Positions 53,569 through 62,387 of a stretch of 64,000 bases of DNA are shown here, piece by piece. Position numbers and translations under genes: made by a program. The notes under the pieces are model-generated. The model did not search any database, had not been told where the DNA came from, and saw only the letters and a list, made by a program, of their open reading frames with translations. Source of the DNA: Arcobacter venerupis (lineage in GTDB: Bacteria > Campylobacterota > Campylobacteria > Campylobacterales > Arcobacteraceae); the NCBI RefSeq assembly GCF_013201665.1, contig NZ_CP053840.1, forward strand, positions 1,488,001-1,552,000. Reading direction: 5' to 3'. The number at the start of each line of letters is the position of its first letter. Position 1 is the first letter of the stretch.

Positions 53569-54495
53569 TTGTTATATAAAGATTTTAAAGAGAGTATTAA
53601 GTCATTAGGTTTTGGAACTATTGAAGATTTTATACAATATGCAGGTGTTACATCAGATGATATTTTGAATTGGGAAGAGAAAAATGAAGTTCCTTATTTA
53701 ATTTCACTTATTATTCATCTTTTAAAGGGTGAAAAAGAGTTATTAGTTACAAATTCAGCTTTAGATAATGTAATTGAAGAGTGTTTACCTCTTGCTTCAC
53801 TTCTTGAAGAAGTTTCATCTTTTCCACATAAATTAGAAGAGATGTTTTTATTACAAAAGAAATTAAATGATTCTACAAATGGTAATAATTGGGAATTAGG
53901 TGTTAACAAATTTGGAAAAGAGATAAATTGGTTAAGATGTATTCATATGGAAGTTGCTGAACTTATTGAATCAACTCCTTGGAAACATTGGAAAAATATC
54001 AATGCAGATCCAGATATGAATAATATTCATGTTGAACTTGTTGATATTTGGCATTTTTTAATGTCTTATATTTTACAAGAAACAAATGTTCCAAAAGCAG
54101 TTTCATTGGTAAATACTCATTGTATTTATGAAGCATCTCAAGATGTTGATGTAAAGCTTATGGTAAAAGAAGCTGAAAAATTATCTTATATTTCATTAGC
54201 AATTGATACAGGAAATATGCCATCATTTAGTGGAATTGAAAGATTTATTGACCAATTTTTTAGATGTTGTAAAATCTCTGGTTTATCTTTTATGTGGTTA
54301 CAAAAACTTTATATTGGTAAAAACTGTTTAAATCAATTTAGACAAGATAATGGTTATAAAGAAGGTCATTACATCAAAGTATGGAATGGACATGAAGATA
54401 ATGTTGTGATGGTTGATTTACTTGAAAAAATGGAAGATGTAGGTTTTGATGACTTATATGGAAAATTAAAAGAAGCATACAATAAATGTAAATAG
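53569..54495 (+). CDS. dut: dUTP diphosphatase, dimeric (all-alpha, MazG-like) type
   Basis: Hydrolyses dUTP to dUMP and keeps uracil out of DNA. The catalytic helices are ELGVNKFGKEINWLRCIHME, EVAELIESTPWKHWK and HVELVDIWHFLMSYIL, with the Glu and Asp metal ligands of the dimeric dUTPase family. At 308 aa it has an extra N-terminal segment of about 80 residues. Start codon is TTG preceded by AGGAG. The trimeric dut is absent from the window. Confidence 0.85.
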   Translation: MLYKDFKESIKSLGFGTIEDFIQYAGVTSDDILNWEEKNEVPYLISLIIHLLKGEKELLVTNSALDNVIEECLPLASLLEEVSSFPHKLEEMFLLQKKLNDSTNGNNWELGVNKFGKEINWLRCIHMEVAELIESTPWKHWKNINADPDMNNIHVELVDIWHFLMSYILQETNVPKAVSLVNTHCIYEASQDVDVKLMVKEAEKLSYISLAIDTGNMPSFSGIERFIDQFFRCCKISGLSFMWLQKLYIGKNCLNQFRQDNGYKEGHYIKVWNGHEDNVVMVDLLEKMEDVGFDDLYGKLKEAYNKCK

Positions 54496-54518
54496 TTTTA
54501 ATTTATTTTTATAGAAAA

Positions 54519-54545
54519 TTTATCCTAGATTTTTACTAGGATAAA
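54519..54545. terminator. bidirectional terminator between dut and the outer-membrane protein gene
   Basis: TTTATCCTAG and CTAGGATAAA form a 10-bp stem with a seven-base loop between convergent genes. Confidence 0.75.
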
Positions 54546-54555
54546 TATATTTGAA

Positions 54556-55464
54556 TTAAAATTTATATCCTATTCCAAAAAGAGCAAAATTACTTTTTGC
54601 ATCATAGAATTCATTATTAGCATTAAGGCTTTCTTGCCCTATTGTAAAGTTAATATAAGTATCTGTAAAGTTAAAAGGTTCTTTATATTCTATTTTTGTA
54701 AGTATTTTAAAATTATTAGATTCTATTTTCTCATTAAAAATTGGATTTGTTTTATCATATTGTTTTTTTGAAATATTTGTTAAAACTGTCAAATTAGTTT
54801 TACTATTTAAATCTTTAGAAAATCCTAATTCTAAAGCTAAACTATCATAGCTACTTGCTTTTCCATCAGCACTATAATTTTCAAAAATCATATTTGTAAG
54901 TAATAGTGTCTCTTCATCTAAAATATTTAAAGATAAAGCATGATTTAATGAAAATAAATTTCTATTTCCATTTCGCTTTAAATCTTCTATTGTATTATCT
55001 ATATCATATTCTCGTTTACTATATTCGTATTTTATTATTGCTGATGAATAATCTGAAGTATTAAATTCATAAGCTAAAAATAAACCATTTTCATTTATAT
55101 CTGTCTCTTTTCTATCTTGATTTAATAAAAAAGGGTTTTCCCATTCTTCTTCAAGTAATTTTGATTTTACTCCAAAATAGAAGTCTCCAATAGTCGTGTT
55201 TAGTTTTGTACCAATTTTTAAATCAGTTTGTTCTAATTGGAAATAAGCTTTAATATTTTCTGAAAGGTTCTTTCCATAATATGTATTTATATTTGGTATT
55301 GCTTTATTCTCAGATTCAGAGCTAGAAAATGATGTAATTTTTTTATTACTATTTGTAGAAAAATTATCTTTTGAGTTTATATATCCTGCCCCTAATTCAA
55401 AAAAATTTTCTTCACTTGCAAAAAGAGTACAAGTTAAAATTACGGGGAGTAGTAGTTTTTTCAT
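54556..55464 (-). CDS. outer-membrane beta-barrel protein, DUF2860-like
   Basis: A secreted protein of about 302 aa with a signal peptide (MKKLLLPVILTCTLFAS) and many amphipathic strands ending in Phe (NFALFGIGYKF), the usual mark of an outer-membrane barrel. The overall pattern resembles DUF2860. The ATG at 55464 with AAGGAAT before it is taken; a longer frame upstream has no ribosome site. It lies alone, convergent with dut and divergent from a response regulator. Confidence 0.72.
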   Translation of the reverse strand: MKKLLLPVILTCTLFASEENFFELGAGYINSKDNFSTNSNKKITSFSSSESENKAIPNINTYYGKNLSENIKAYFQLEQTDLKIGTKLNTTIGDFYFGVKSKLLEEEWENPFLLNQDRKETDINENGLFLAYEFNTSDYSSAIIKYEYSKREYDIDNTIEDLKRNGNRNLFSLNHALSLNILDEETLLLTNMIFENYSADGKASSYDSLALELGFSKDLNSKTNLTVLTNISKKQYDKTNPIFNEKIESNNFKILTKIEYKEPFNFTDTYINFTIGQESLNANNEFYDAKSNFALFGIGYKF

Positions 55465-55547
55465 ATGATTCCTTTTTTTTTGATGAGAAATTATAATAAA
55501 AAAAGATGTCATAAAATGGGGATTATATTTTTTATAGGATTTTAGTA

Positions 55548-55553
55548 TATAAT
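55548..55553 (+). promoter_or_regulatory. -10 box of the RR-DISM kinase operon
   Basis: TATAAT ends five bases before the start codon at 55559, with no ribosome site between; another candidate leaderless start. Confidence 0.45.
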
Positions 55554-55558
55554 CAAGT

Positions 55559-56224
55559 ATGAAAAATTTGAAAATATTATATATAGAAGATGAAGATTTT
55601 ATACGAAAAAATGCAATAGAGTATTTAAATTATTTAAGTGATTTCGTTTATGAAGCAAAAGATGGCCTTGAGGGTTATGAACAGTATTTACAAATAGAAC
55701 CTGATATTATAATTTGTGACATAATTATGCCTAAAATGAACGGTTTAGAATTGATTGAAAAAATAAGACTTAACGATATAAAAACGCAAATAATTGTAGC
55801 AACAGCAAGAATAGATACTGAATTTTTGATAAAAGCTGTAGAACTAAAACTTGTAAAATATCTTACCAAACCAATTTCTGAAGATACTCTTTTATTTTCT
55901 TTACAAGAGGCTATAAAGCTTTTAGAAACGAATAGTTCTAATATTATCAACTTTAATAATGAAATAAAATTTGATGTATTAAATAAAACTTTATTAAAAA
56001 GGAATGAACTTGTAAAACTTACAAATAAAGAACTTTTATTTTTAGAAATATGTTTAAAAAATACAAATCGTGCAATAACATATAAAGAATTTGAGAATTT
56101 TATATGGGAGGGAAATATGACAGAAGATGCTTTACATTCAGTTGTAAAAAGTCTTAGAAAAAAACTTCCTGATGATACTTTGATAAATATATCAAAAATA
56201 GGTTATAAATTAAATTTAAAATGA
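55559..56224 (+). CDS. response regulator, receiver plus winged-helix
   Basis: A 221-aa two-component regulator. Receiver residues: acidic pair in LYIEDEDF, phosphoacceptor Asp in IIICDIIMPKMNG, VATAR, and YLTKPI with the Lys. The winged helix is LTNKELLFLEICL, TYKEFENFIWEG, LHSVVKSLRKKLPDD, KIGYKLNL. It overlaps the kinase gene by four bases. Its effector domain is strikingly similar in layout to the receiver-less phage regulator at 27694. Confidence 0.88.
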   Translation: MKNLKILYIEDEDFIRKNAIEYLNYLSDFVYEAKDGLEGYEQYLQIEPDIIICDIIMPKMNGLELIEKIRLNDIKTQIIVATARIDTEFLIKAVELKLVKYLTKPISEDTLLFSLQEAIKLLETNSSNIINFNNEIKFDVLNKTLLKRNELVKLTNKELLFLEICLKNTNRAITYKEFENFIWEGNMTEDALHSVVKSLRKKLPDDTLINISKIGYKLNLK

Positions 56225-57894
56225 AAATAATTATATACGTCCTTTTAATTATTAATTTACTTTATGCAAAAGATATCTCATCTATTGAAATTATTGAAAA
56301 TAATAATTTCAATTTTAATACAATAAAATCAGCTGAAGGTTTTCAAAAAACTACGGATTTTATTAAATTTAATTCATCAAAAGATTATTGGTTAAAAATT
56401 ACTTTTAACAACAAAGGGAATGAAAATAAAGATTATATTCTTATAATAGATTCAAAACTATCTATAAATCCTATTTTATTTGATAAAAATGAATTTTTTA
56501 TAGAAAATAATGCAATAGAAATTAAAAATAGAGATATTATATTCGCAAAAATTTTTACTCCAATTGAAGAAATAAATTTAAAAATATCTACAAAAGAAAA
56601 AAATAATTATTTAATTGATTTGATGAAAAAAAAAGAATTATATAACATTAGTTATGGGATTATATTTACTGCATTCCTTTATTATTTTGCTTTTTTTATT
56701 TTTAATAAAGAAAAAAGTTTTATTTACTATTCTTTAACTCAATTTTTTATTTTATTTATGATTTATTTTTCCGATAAACAGTATTGTTTATCCTATGGTT
56801 TTTATGATTTTATTGTATTTGGATTTTTAATTTCATCAAATCTTTTTACTAAAGAATTTTTAAATACAAAAAAATATACACCATTTTTAGATAAGGTTTT
56901 AACAGTTTTATTTTTTGTTGCATTTTTAAGATTAATAATTTCATTTCCTGATTCTTTATTTTTACTAATTTATATTATTTGTGCTGTTTCTATATATATA
57001 AAAACAAAAGCTAAACCTATAATTTTTTATATTATTGGGTGGACAATTATTATTTTGACCTATATTTTTGTAGAATTTTTAACTGATTTTATTAATCAAG
57101 ATATTGATCCTATATTTATTATTGATTTAATACATCTATTCGCTCCTTTAGAATCATTAATTTTTGCATTTGCTCTTTCCTATAAAATGAAAATTAATGA
57201 AGATGAAAAAGAAGAGAAACAAAAATTACTTATTCATCAAAGTAGACTCTCTTCTTTGGGAGAAATGATAAGTAATATTACTCATCAATGGAGACAATCA
57301 TTAACACATTTAGGGTATATATTTATAAATATTAATGGGGCTTTTAAACATAATAAATTAGATAAAATCTATTTAGAAGATAAAATAACTGAAGCAAATA
57401 ATCAACTTCAGTATATGTCTGAAACATTAGAAGATTTTAAGAATTTCTATTTTCCTAAAAAAGAAAAAAATAATTTTAGTGCTTTAACCTATATTCAAAA
57501 AGCTATAAATATTTTTTCTAGTTCATTACAAGTAAATAATATAGATACAAAAATAAGTGGCGATGATTTTTATATCTACGGTCATGAAAATGAGTTCTCT
57601 CAAGTTGTATTAAATCTTTTAGTTAACGCAAAAGATGTTTTTATTGAAAGAAATATTAAAAACCCTGAAATTCAAATAATTCTTGAAAAAGATTTAATTT
57701 TAATATCAGATAATGCAGGTGGTATTGATAAAAAAATACAAGAAAAAATTTTTGAACCTTATTTTTCAACTAAATCCAATGGTAGTGGTATAGGTCTTTA
57801 CATGTCAAAGATAATAATTGAAAAAGGTTTCAATGGTAAGCTTTATTTCAAAAATAGTGGAATATATAGCATTTTTTTTATTGATTTAAAATGA
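56221..57894 (+). CDS. sensor histidine kinase with 7TM-DISM type sensor and altered H-box
   Basis: A 557-aa kinase: signal peptide (1-16), a periplasmic beta domain (about 20-130) of DISM-extracellular type, seven membrane helices (about 142-320), then the H-box SNITHQWRQSL with His-355 and Ser-360 where the other kinases here have Pro, and a HATPase end with SDNAGGI and GSGIGLYMSK. It is paired with the regulator upstream. Function of the ligand domain is unknown. Confidence 0.83.
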   Translation: MKIIIYVLLIINLLYAKDISSIEIIENNNFNFNTIKSAEGFQKTTDFIKFNSSKDYWLKITFNNKGNENKDYILIIDSKLSINPILFDKNEFFIENNAIEIKNRDIIFAKIFTPIEEINLKISTKEKNNYLIDLMKKKELYNISYGIIFTAFLYYFAFFIFNKEKSFIYYSLTQFFILFMIYFSDKQYCLSYGFYDFIVFGFLISSNLFTKEFLNTKKYTPFLDKVLTVLFFVAFLRLIISFPDSLFLLIYIICAVSIYIKTKAKPIIFYIIGWTIIILTYIFVEFLTDFINQDIDPIFIIDLIHLFAPLESLIFAFALSYKMKINEDEKEEKQKLLIHQSRLSSLGEMISNITHQWRQSLTHLGYIFININGAFKHNKLDKIYLEDKITEANNQLQYMSETLEDFKNFYFPKKEKNNFSALTYIQKAINIFSSSLQVNNIDTKISGDDFYIYGHENEFSQVVLNLLVNAKDVFIERNIKNPEIQIILEKDLILISDNAGGIDKKIQEKIFEPYFSTKSNGSGIGLYMSKIIIEKGFNGKLYFKNSGIYSIFFIDLK

Positions 57895-57978
57895 TTATTT
57901 ATTTTTCTAAGATAGTAATCTTTATAAAATCTTGATTTTTTTTATATAATTTTGATTCTGTCTTTACAAAGTTTCTAA

Positions 57979-57984
57979 TATAAT
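57979..57984 (+). promoter_or_regulatory. -10 box of the potassium-uptake operon
   Basis: TATAAT about 30 bases before the small-peptide ORF; the only good -10 upstream of the operon. Confidence 0.45.
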
Positions 57985-58014
57985 GGACAAAATATCTCAT
58001 AAAGGGAATATCAC

Positions 58015-58095
58015 ATGTCCATTTCTAATATTATTATGCTAACTATTTTAGGCATATTAACTCTAATTTTATTGATTAAATTACCAAAAGCTTGA
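58015..58095 (+). CDS. 26-aa membrane peptide, KdpF-like position
   Basis: ATG at 58015 is preceded by AAAGGGA. The product is one hydrophobic helix (NIIMLTILGILTLILLIKL) with a short basic end, and the stop is one base before the next ATG. KdpF of the Kdp potassium pump is a 29-aa single-span peptide; here the peptide opens an operon with Kdp-like regulators and a Ktr-type transporter. The link is inferred from position and shape. Confidence 0.6.
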   Translation: MSISNIIMLTILGILTLILLIKLPKA

Positions 58096-58096
58096 T

Positions 58097-59128
58097 ATGA
58101 AAAATTTTTTAATTAAATACAAGCAGTATAGCTATATATTAAAAGCTTTGGGAATACTATTAATAATTACATTTATTAGTCATGTTTTTAGAAGTTCTTT
58201 AGATATTATAAATATTACTTTGATACACATAATTCCAGTTATCGTTGTGGCAATTCATGGAAATATTAAGGCCACTTTAGTTATGACTTTATTAAGTGTT
58301 ATTTTTCTAAATTTTTTATATATTCCTCCTCTTTACAGTTTTTCAGTTCATAATGAACTTTATGTTTGGAGTTTTTTTATATTTGGAATTGTTGGTTGGA
58401 TTATTACTATTCAAGCAAAAAATTTAAATACACAAACAAAACAAAACGAACTCAGAGAGAGTTTATTACATATTATTTCTCACGATTTGAGAACTCCACT
58501 TTCTTCGATTCACGGAAGTATAAATTTAATATTATCAAATGATAATCTTGATGAAAAAAGCAAATATAATCTTTATGAAGATATAAATTATGCTTCTTTA
58601 AGAATGAAAAGACTTATTACTAATATTTTAGATAGTACAAGATTATCAAGTGGAAATATTGATTTAAAACTAGAGTGGTGTGATTTTGAAGATATAGTAG
58701 GTGTTGCATTAAATGAGTTTTCACAAAAACAAAATGATGAAGTACTTCAAATAAAAATTGACGAACTTAGTCTATTTTGGGGAGATAATACCTTACTTAC
58801 CCAGTTAATTATTAATTTACTTGATAATGCTTTTAAATACTCTAAACCTGATACAAAAATATATTTCGAAATAATAAATTTTAACAATTTTATAAAAATA
58901 AAAGTTTTTAATGAAACAGAATATATTGATAAAAAGAAAATAAAAAATATTTTTGATAAGTTTTATAGATTTGAAGATACAAATGACATTTCAGGAAGTG
59001 GAATAGGTTTAGCTATTTGTAAAAGTATTGTTAAACTTCACAATGGTGATATTAAAGCAATCCCTGAACATAATGGCATTTTGATAGAAATAGAGTTACC
59101 AATTGTAAAGAGAGCAAAATTATTATGA
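58097..59128 (+). CDS. KdpD-like sensor histidine kinase, short form
   Basis: A 343-aa kinase matching the C-terminal half of KdpD: four membrane helices of DUF4118 type (about 14-110, with FRSSLDIINITLIHIIPVI), then a classic HisKA H-box LLHIISHDLRTPLSS (His-129) and a HATPase end (NLLDNAFKYS, GSGIGLAICKSI). The N-terminal KdpD and Usp domains are missing, so it cannot bind ATP or c-di-AMP through those. It overlaps the regulator gene by four bases. Confidence 0.85.
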   Translation: MKNFLIKYKQYSYILKALGILLIITFISHVFRSSLDIINITLIHIIPVIVVAIHGNIKATLVMTLLSVIFLNFLYIPPLYSFSVHNELYVWSFFIFGIVGWIITIQAKNLNTQTKQNELRESLLHIISHDLRTPLSSIHGSINLILSNDNLDEKSKYNLYEDINYASLRMKRLITNILDSTRLSSGNIDLKLEWCDFEDIVGVALNEFSQKQNDEVLQIKIDELSLFWGDNTLLTQLIINLLDNAFKYSKPDTKIYFEIINFNNFIKIKVFNETEYIDKKKIKNIFDKFYRFEDTNDISGSGIGLAICKSIVKLHNGDIKAIPEHNGILIEIELPIVKRAKLL

Positions 59129-59823
59129 AACAACATTTAATACATATAATAGAAGATGATTTATCAGTTAAAAAATTATTAGAAATTACTTTTAAAGAGT
59201 ATGAGTTTAATTATATTTCAAGTGAAAGTAAAAAAAATGCATTAATGATGTTTTTGAGTCACAATCCTGATTTATTAATAGTAGATTTAGGTTTAAGTGA
59301 TGGAGATGGAAAGGATTTAATAAAACAAATTAGAGAAATCTCAAAACTTCCAATTATCGTTTTAACAGCAAGACATGATGAAAAAGAGATAGTTGCTGCT
59401 TTAGATGCAGGGGCTGATGATTATATTACTAAACCTTTTTCTGTAAATGAGTTATTAGCAAGAATTAGAGCAAATTTAAGAAGAAAAATCAGTGATGAAA
59501 CGGAACTTAATAGTAAATTTGTTTGTAATGAATTAGAACTTGATATTACTTCAAGAAATATATTATTAAAAGGTGAAAATCTAAAATTAACTCCAATAGA
59601 GTACGAATTACTAAAATATTTTATGTTACATACAAATAAAACTTTGACACATAAACAAATACTTCAAGAAGTTTGGGGAACAGGTTATCAAAATGAAATG
59701 CAATATTTAAGAACTTATGTAAATACTTTAAGAAAAAAGATTGAAGAAAATTCTACAAGACCAAAATATATAAAAACTGAATCTGGTATTGGTTATAGAT
59801 TTAGTTGCAATCAAGAATTGTAG
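59125..59823 (+). CDS. KdpE-like response regulator (OmpR family)
   Basis: A 232-aa regulator. Receiver: HIIEDDLSVKKLLE, phosphoacceptor Asp in LLIVDLGLSDGDG, VLTARHDE, YITKPFSVNELLARIRANLRR. Winged helix: LKLTPIEYELLKYF, LTHKQILQEVWG, YLRTYVNTLRKKIEEN, GIGYRFS. The order and wording are close to KdpE. It lies between the KdpD-like kinase and the transporter genes and so probably controls potassium uptake. Confidence 0.9.
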   Translation: MKQHLIHIIEDDLSVKKLLEITFKEYEFNYISSESKKNALMMFLSHNPDLLIVDLGLSDGDGKDLIKQIREISKLPIIVLTARHDEKEIVAALDAGADDYITKPFSVNELLARIRANLRRKISDETELNSKFVCNELELDITSRNILLKGENLKLTPIEYELLKYFMLHTNKTLTHKQILQEVWGTGYQNEMQYLRTYVNTLRKKIEENSTRPKYIKTESGIGYRFSCNQEL

Positions 59824-59831
59824 GAAATTTT

Positions 59832-61157
59832 ATGCAACATAAATATATAAAATCAATATTTTTGGGTTATGTTTTAATTATTTTTATTGGAGCAATAATT
59901 TTATCATCACCTATTTGCCATATTGGTGAATTAAAATTTATTGACGCTCTTTTTACATCAGCCAGTGCAACTACAGTTACTGGATTAATAGTAACAAGTA
60001 CTTCAGAAAATTTCACTTTTTGGGGAGAGTTTATTATTTTAGCTCTTATTCAAATGGGTGGAATTGGGTATATGACTTTGGTAATAATCTTTTTTTTATT
60101 TATTAAACAAAAATTAAATATAGATGAAAAAAGAGCAATGAAGTTATCTTTAGATTTACCAAGTCTACATGTTATTAGTTTTGTAAAAAGAATTGTATTA
60201 TTCATATTATTTATAGAATTTATTGGTGCAATTATTTTAACTGTTCAATTTCTTGATAAATATGAATTTATGGATGCCCTTTGGTTTGGGATATTTCATA
60301 GTATAAGTGCTTTTAATAATGCTGGTTTTTCTCTTTTTACTGATAGTTTAATCTCATATCAAAGTGATTCTTTTTCTTTATTGACAATCTGTTTTTTAGT
60401 AATTTTGGGAGGTTTAGGATATTTTGTATTAATTGAGATTTATGAAAATAGAAAATTTTCAAAAAGATTCACTATTCATACAAGAATTATGATTTATGGA
60501 ACTATTATTTTAATAGTTTCTGGTATGTTGTTATTTTTATCAATAGAGTGGAATAATCCAAAAACTTTTGGAGAATTAAGTTTTTATGACAAAATTTTAA
60601 ATGCTTTCTTTTTATCAGTAAACTTTAGAACAAGTGGGTTTAATAGTATTGATTTAGCTTCATTAAAAGAATCATCATTGTTTTTTTCTACGTTATTTAT
60701 GATGATAGGTGCTGGACAAGGAGGTACAGCAGGAGGTATGAAGATTACTACTGTTGCTATTTTGATAATTACAGTTATTTATATTTTAAAAGGAAGTAAT
60801 CAAGAACCAAATATTTTTAAAAGAACGATTGAACAAAAAGTTATAAATAAAGCATTGGCAATTATTATTTTTTCATCTTTTCTTGTGCTTTTTACTACTT
60901 TGGTATTAGTTGAAACACAAAATTTGCCTTTTCTAAAAATTTTATTTGAAGTAGTTTCAGCATTTGGAACAGTTGGAGTTTCAACAGGTAATGGTGATAT
61001 TTTAAGTTTTTCACAACAATTTGACAGTTTTGGAAAAAGTATTATGATTATTTTAATGCTTGTAGGAAGATTAGGTGTTTTTGCTTTTGGATTAATATTA
61101 CTTGGAAAAGCAAAAACAAAACATTTTAAATACCCCGTTGGAAGGATTGTTATATGA
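59832..61157 (+). CDS. potassium uptake transporter subunit, TrkH/KtrB type
   Basis: Membrane part of a Ktr/Trk potassium system. The four selectivity-loop repeats with Gly are visible: SASATTVTGLIV, SISAFNNAGFSLF, SVNFRTSGFNSI and VVSAFGTVGVSTGN. Eight to ten helices in about 441 aa. The ATG at 59832 with GGAAATTTT before it is used; an earlier in-frame TTG overlaps the regulator. It overlaps the downstream RCK gene by four bases. Confidence 0.9.
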   Translation: MQHKYIKSIFLGYVLIIFIGAIILSSPICHIGELKFIDALFTSASATTVTGLIVTSTSENFTFWGEFIILALIQMGGIGYMTLVIIFFLFIKQKLNIDEKRAMKLSLDLPSLHVISFVKRIVLFILFIEFIGAIILTVQFLDKYEFMDALWFGIFHSISAFNNAGFSLFTDSLISYQSDSFSLLTICFLVILGGLGYFVLIEIYENRKFSKRFTIHTRIMIYGTIILIVSGMLLFLSIEWNNPKTFGELSFYDKILNAFFLSVNFRTSGFNSIDLASLKESSLFFSTLFMMIGAGQGGTAGGMKITTVAILIITVIYILKGSNQEPNIFKRTIEQKVINKALAIIIFSSFLVLFTTLVLVETQNLPFLKILFEVVSAFGTVGVSTGNGDILSFSQQFDSFGKSIMIILMLVGRLGVFAFGLILLGKAKTKHFKYPVGRIVI

Positions 61158-61801
61158 AAACGATTGCAGTTATTGGTTTAGGAAGATTTGGATTTTATAT
61201 TGCAAAAAGTTTATCAAGATTAGATGTAAATGTAATTGCAGTTGATAATGATGAAAAAAGAATTCAAGAAATAAGTGAATATGTTGATGATGCTTATATT
61301 GTTGATAGTATAAATAAACAAGCTTTAGAAGAGATAGGTGTTTATAATTTAGATACAGTAATTGTAAGTATTGGGGAAAATATAGAAGCTAGTATTTTAA
61401 CTGTTATGGCTTTAAAAGATTTAAATAATAAAAGAATTATTGCAAAAGCTATAAACTCTACTCATGGAGAAATCCTGACAAAAATAGGGGCTTTTAAAGT
61501 TATTTATCCTGAAAAAATTGCAGGAAGAATGTTAGTCAAAAAACTTATTGATAATATGTCAGTTGAAGAAATAGATGTTAGTAATACTATAAAAATGATA
61601 AAATTAGTTGCTAACGAAAATTTTATATATAAAAAAATCTCTGAAATTGAATCAGAATTTAAAAATTTAAAAATTATATCTTATAAAACTGATGATATTT
61701 GGAGAATGGAAATTAACCCTTCACATCAAGTAAAAAAAGATGATATATTGGTTTTTTTAGGAGAATCAAAACATATCAAAGATTTTTATAAAAAAATATA
61801 A
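61154..61801 (+). CDS. potassium uptake regulatory subunit, TrkA/KtrA (RCK) type
   Basis: A 215-aa cytosolic gating subunit with an RCK N domain (Rossmann motif VIGLGRFGFYIAKSL, then VIAVDNDEKRI with the acidic residue after strand 2) and an RCK C domain (about 135-215). One RCK unit, so it is KtrA-like rather than the doubled TrkA. Nucleotide binding would gate the KtrB-like channel. Confidence 0.9.
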   Translation: MKTIAVIGLGRFGFYIAKSLSRLDVNVIAVDNDEKRIQEISEYVDDAYIVDSINKQALEEIGVYNLDTVIVSIGENIEASILTVMALKDLNNKRIIAKAINSTHGEILTKIGAFKVIYPEKIAGRMLVKKLIDNMSVEEIDVSNTIKMIKLVANENFIYKKISEIESEFKNLKIISYKTDDIWRMEINPSHQVKKDDILVFLGESKHIKDFYKKI

Positions 61802-61803
61802 AA

Positions 61804-61829
61804 AATAATAGGGTTTAAAACCTATTATT
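61804..61829. terminator. bidirectional terminator after the potassium operon
   Basis: AATAATAGG and CCTATTATT form a 9-bp stem with an eight-base loop between convergent genes, followed by A/T-rich sequence. Confidence 0.7.
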
Positions 61830-61841
61830 AAAAAATGAATT

Positions 61842-62342
61842 TTATCTATAATTATTTTTATATTCTACATAATGAGCAGCATGAGCTATTAGTTTATCAA
61901 CATCTTCTTGAGTTAATTGTTTAACAACTTTTGCAGGACTTCCCATAATCATACTTCTTGGTGGAAAAACCTTGCCAGATGTTACAAGTGAATTTGCCCC
62001 AACGATACTTCCCTCACCAATTACAGCATCATCTAAAATTGTAGCACTCATTCCAATTAGACAATTATCTTCTATTTTACAACCATGAAGCATAACTTTA
62101 TGTCCAATAGTTACATTATCACCAATTATTGTTTTTGTGTTTGTATCTGTGTGAATACATGATAAATCTTGAATATTTGTATTCTTACCAATTCTAACTT
62201 CATTTACATCTGATCTAATTACACAACCAAACCAAACTGAAGAATCTTCACCAATTTCAATATTACCTATCAAATCAGCACTTGGTGCAACCCAAGCACT
62301 TGCATGAATATCAGGGTAAAAGTTCTTAAATTTCAAAATCAT
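61842..62342 (-). CDS. gamma-class carbonic anhydrase family protein (hexapeptide repeat)
   Basis: A 166-aa left-handed beta-helix protein. Hexapeptide repeats run throughout, and the zinc histidines of gamma carbonic anhydrases are kept: SCIHTD (His-64), IGHKVMLHGC (His-81 and His-86). The C-terminal helix ends the chain. Trimeric by family rule. Known relatives such as YrdA bind zinc but often show no measured anhydrase activity, so the function is tentative. A good AGGAG precedes the ATG. Confidence 0.85.
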   Translation of the reverse strand: MILKFKNFYPDIHASAWVAPSADLIGNIEIGEDSSVWFGCVIRSDVNEVRIGKNTNIQDLSCIHTDTNTKTIIGDNVTIGHKVMLHGCKIEDNCLIGMSATILDDAVIGEGSIVGANSLVTSGKVFPPRSMIMGSPAKVVKQLTQEDVDKLIAHAAHYVEYKNNYR

Positions 62343-62387
62343 AGCTTTTCTCCTTAGCTTATTTTATTTATTATAGCAAAGGATTTT

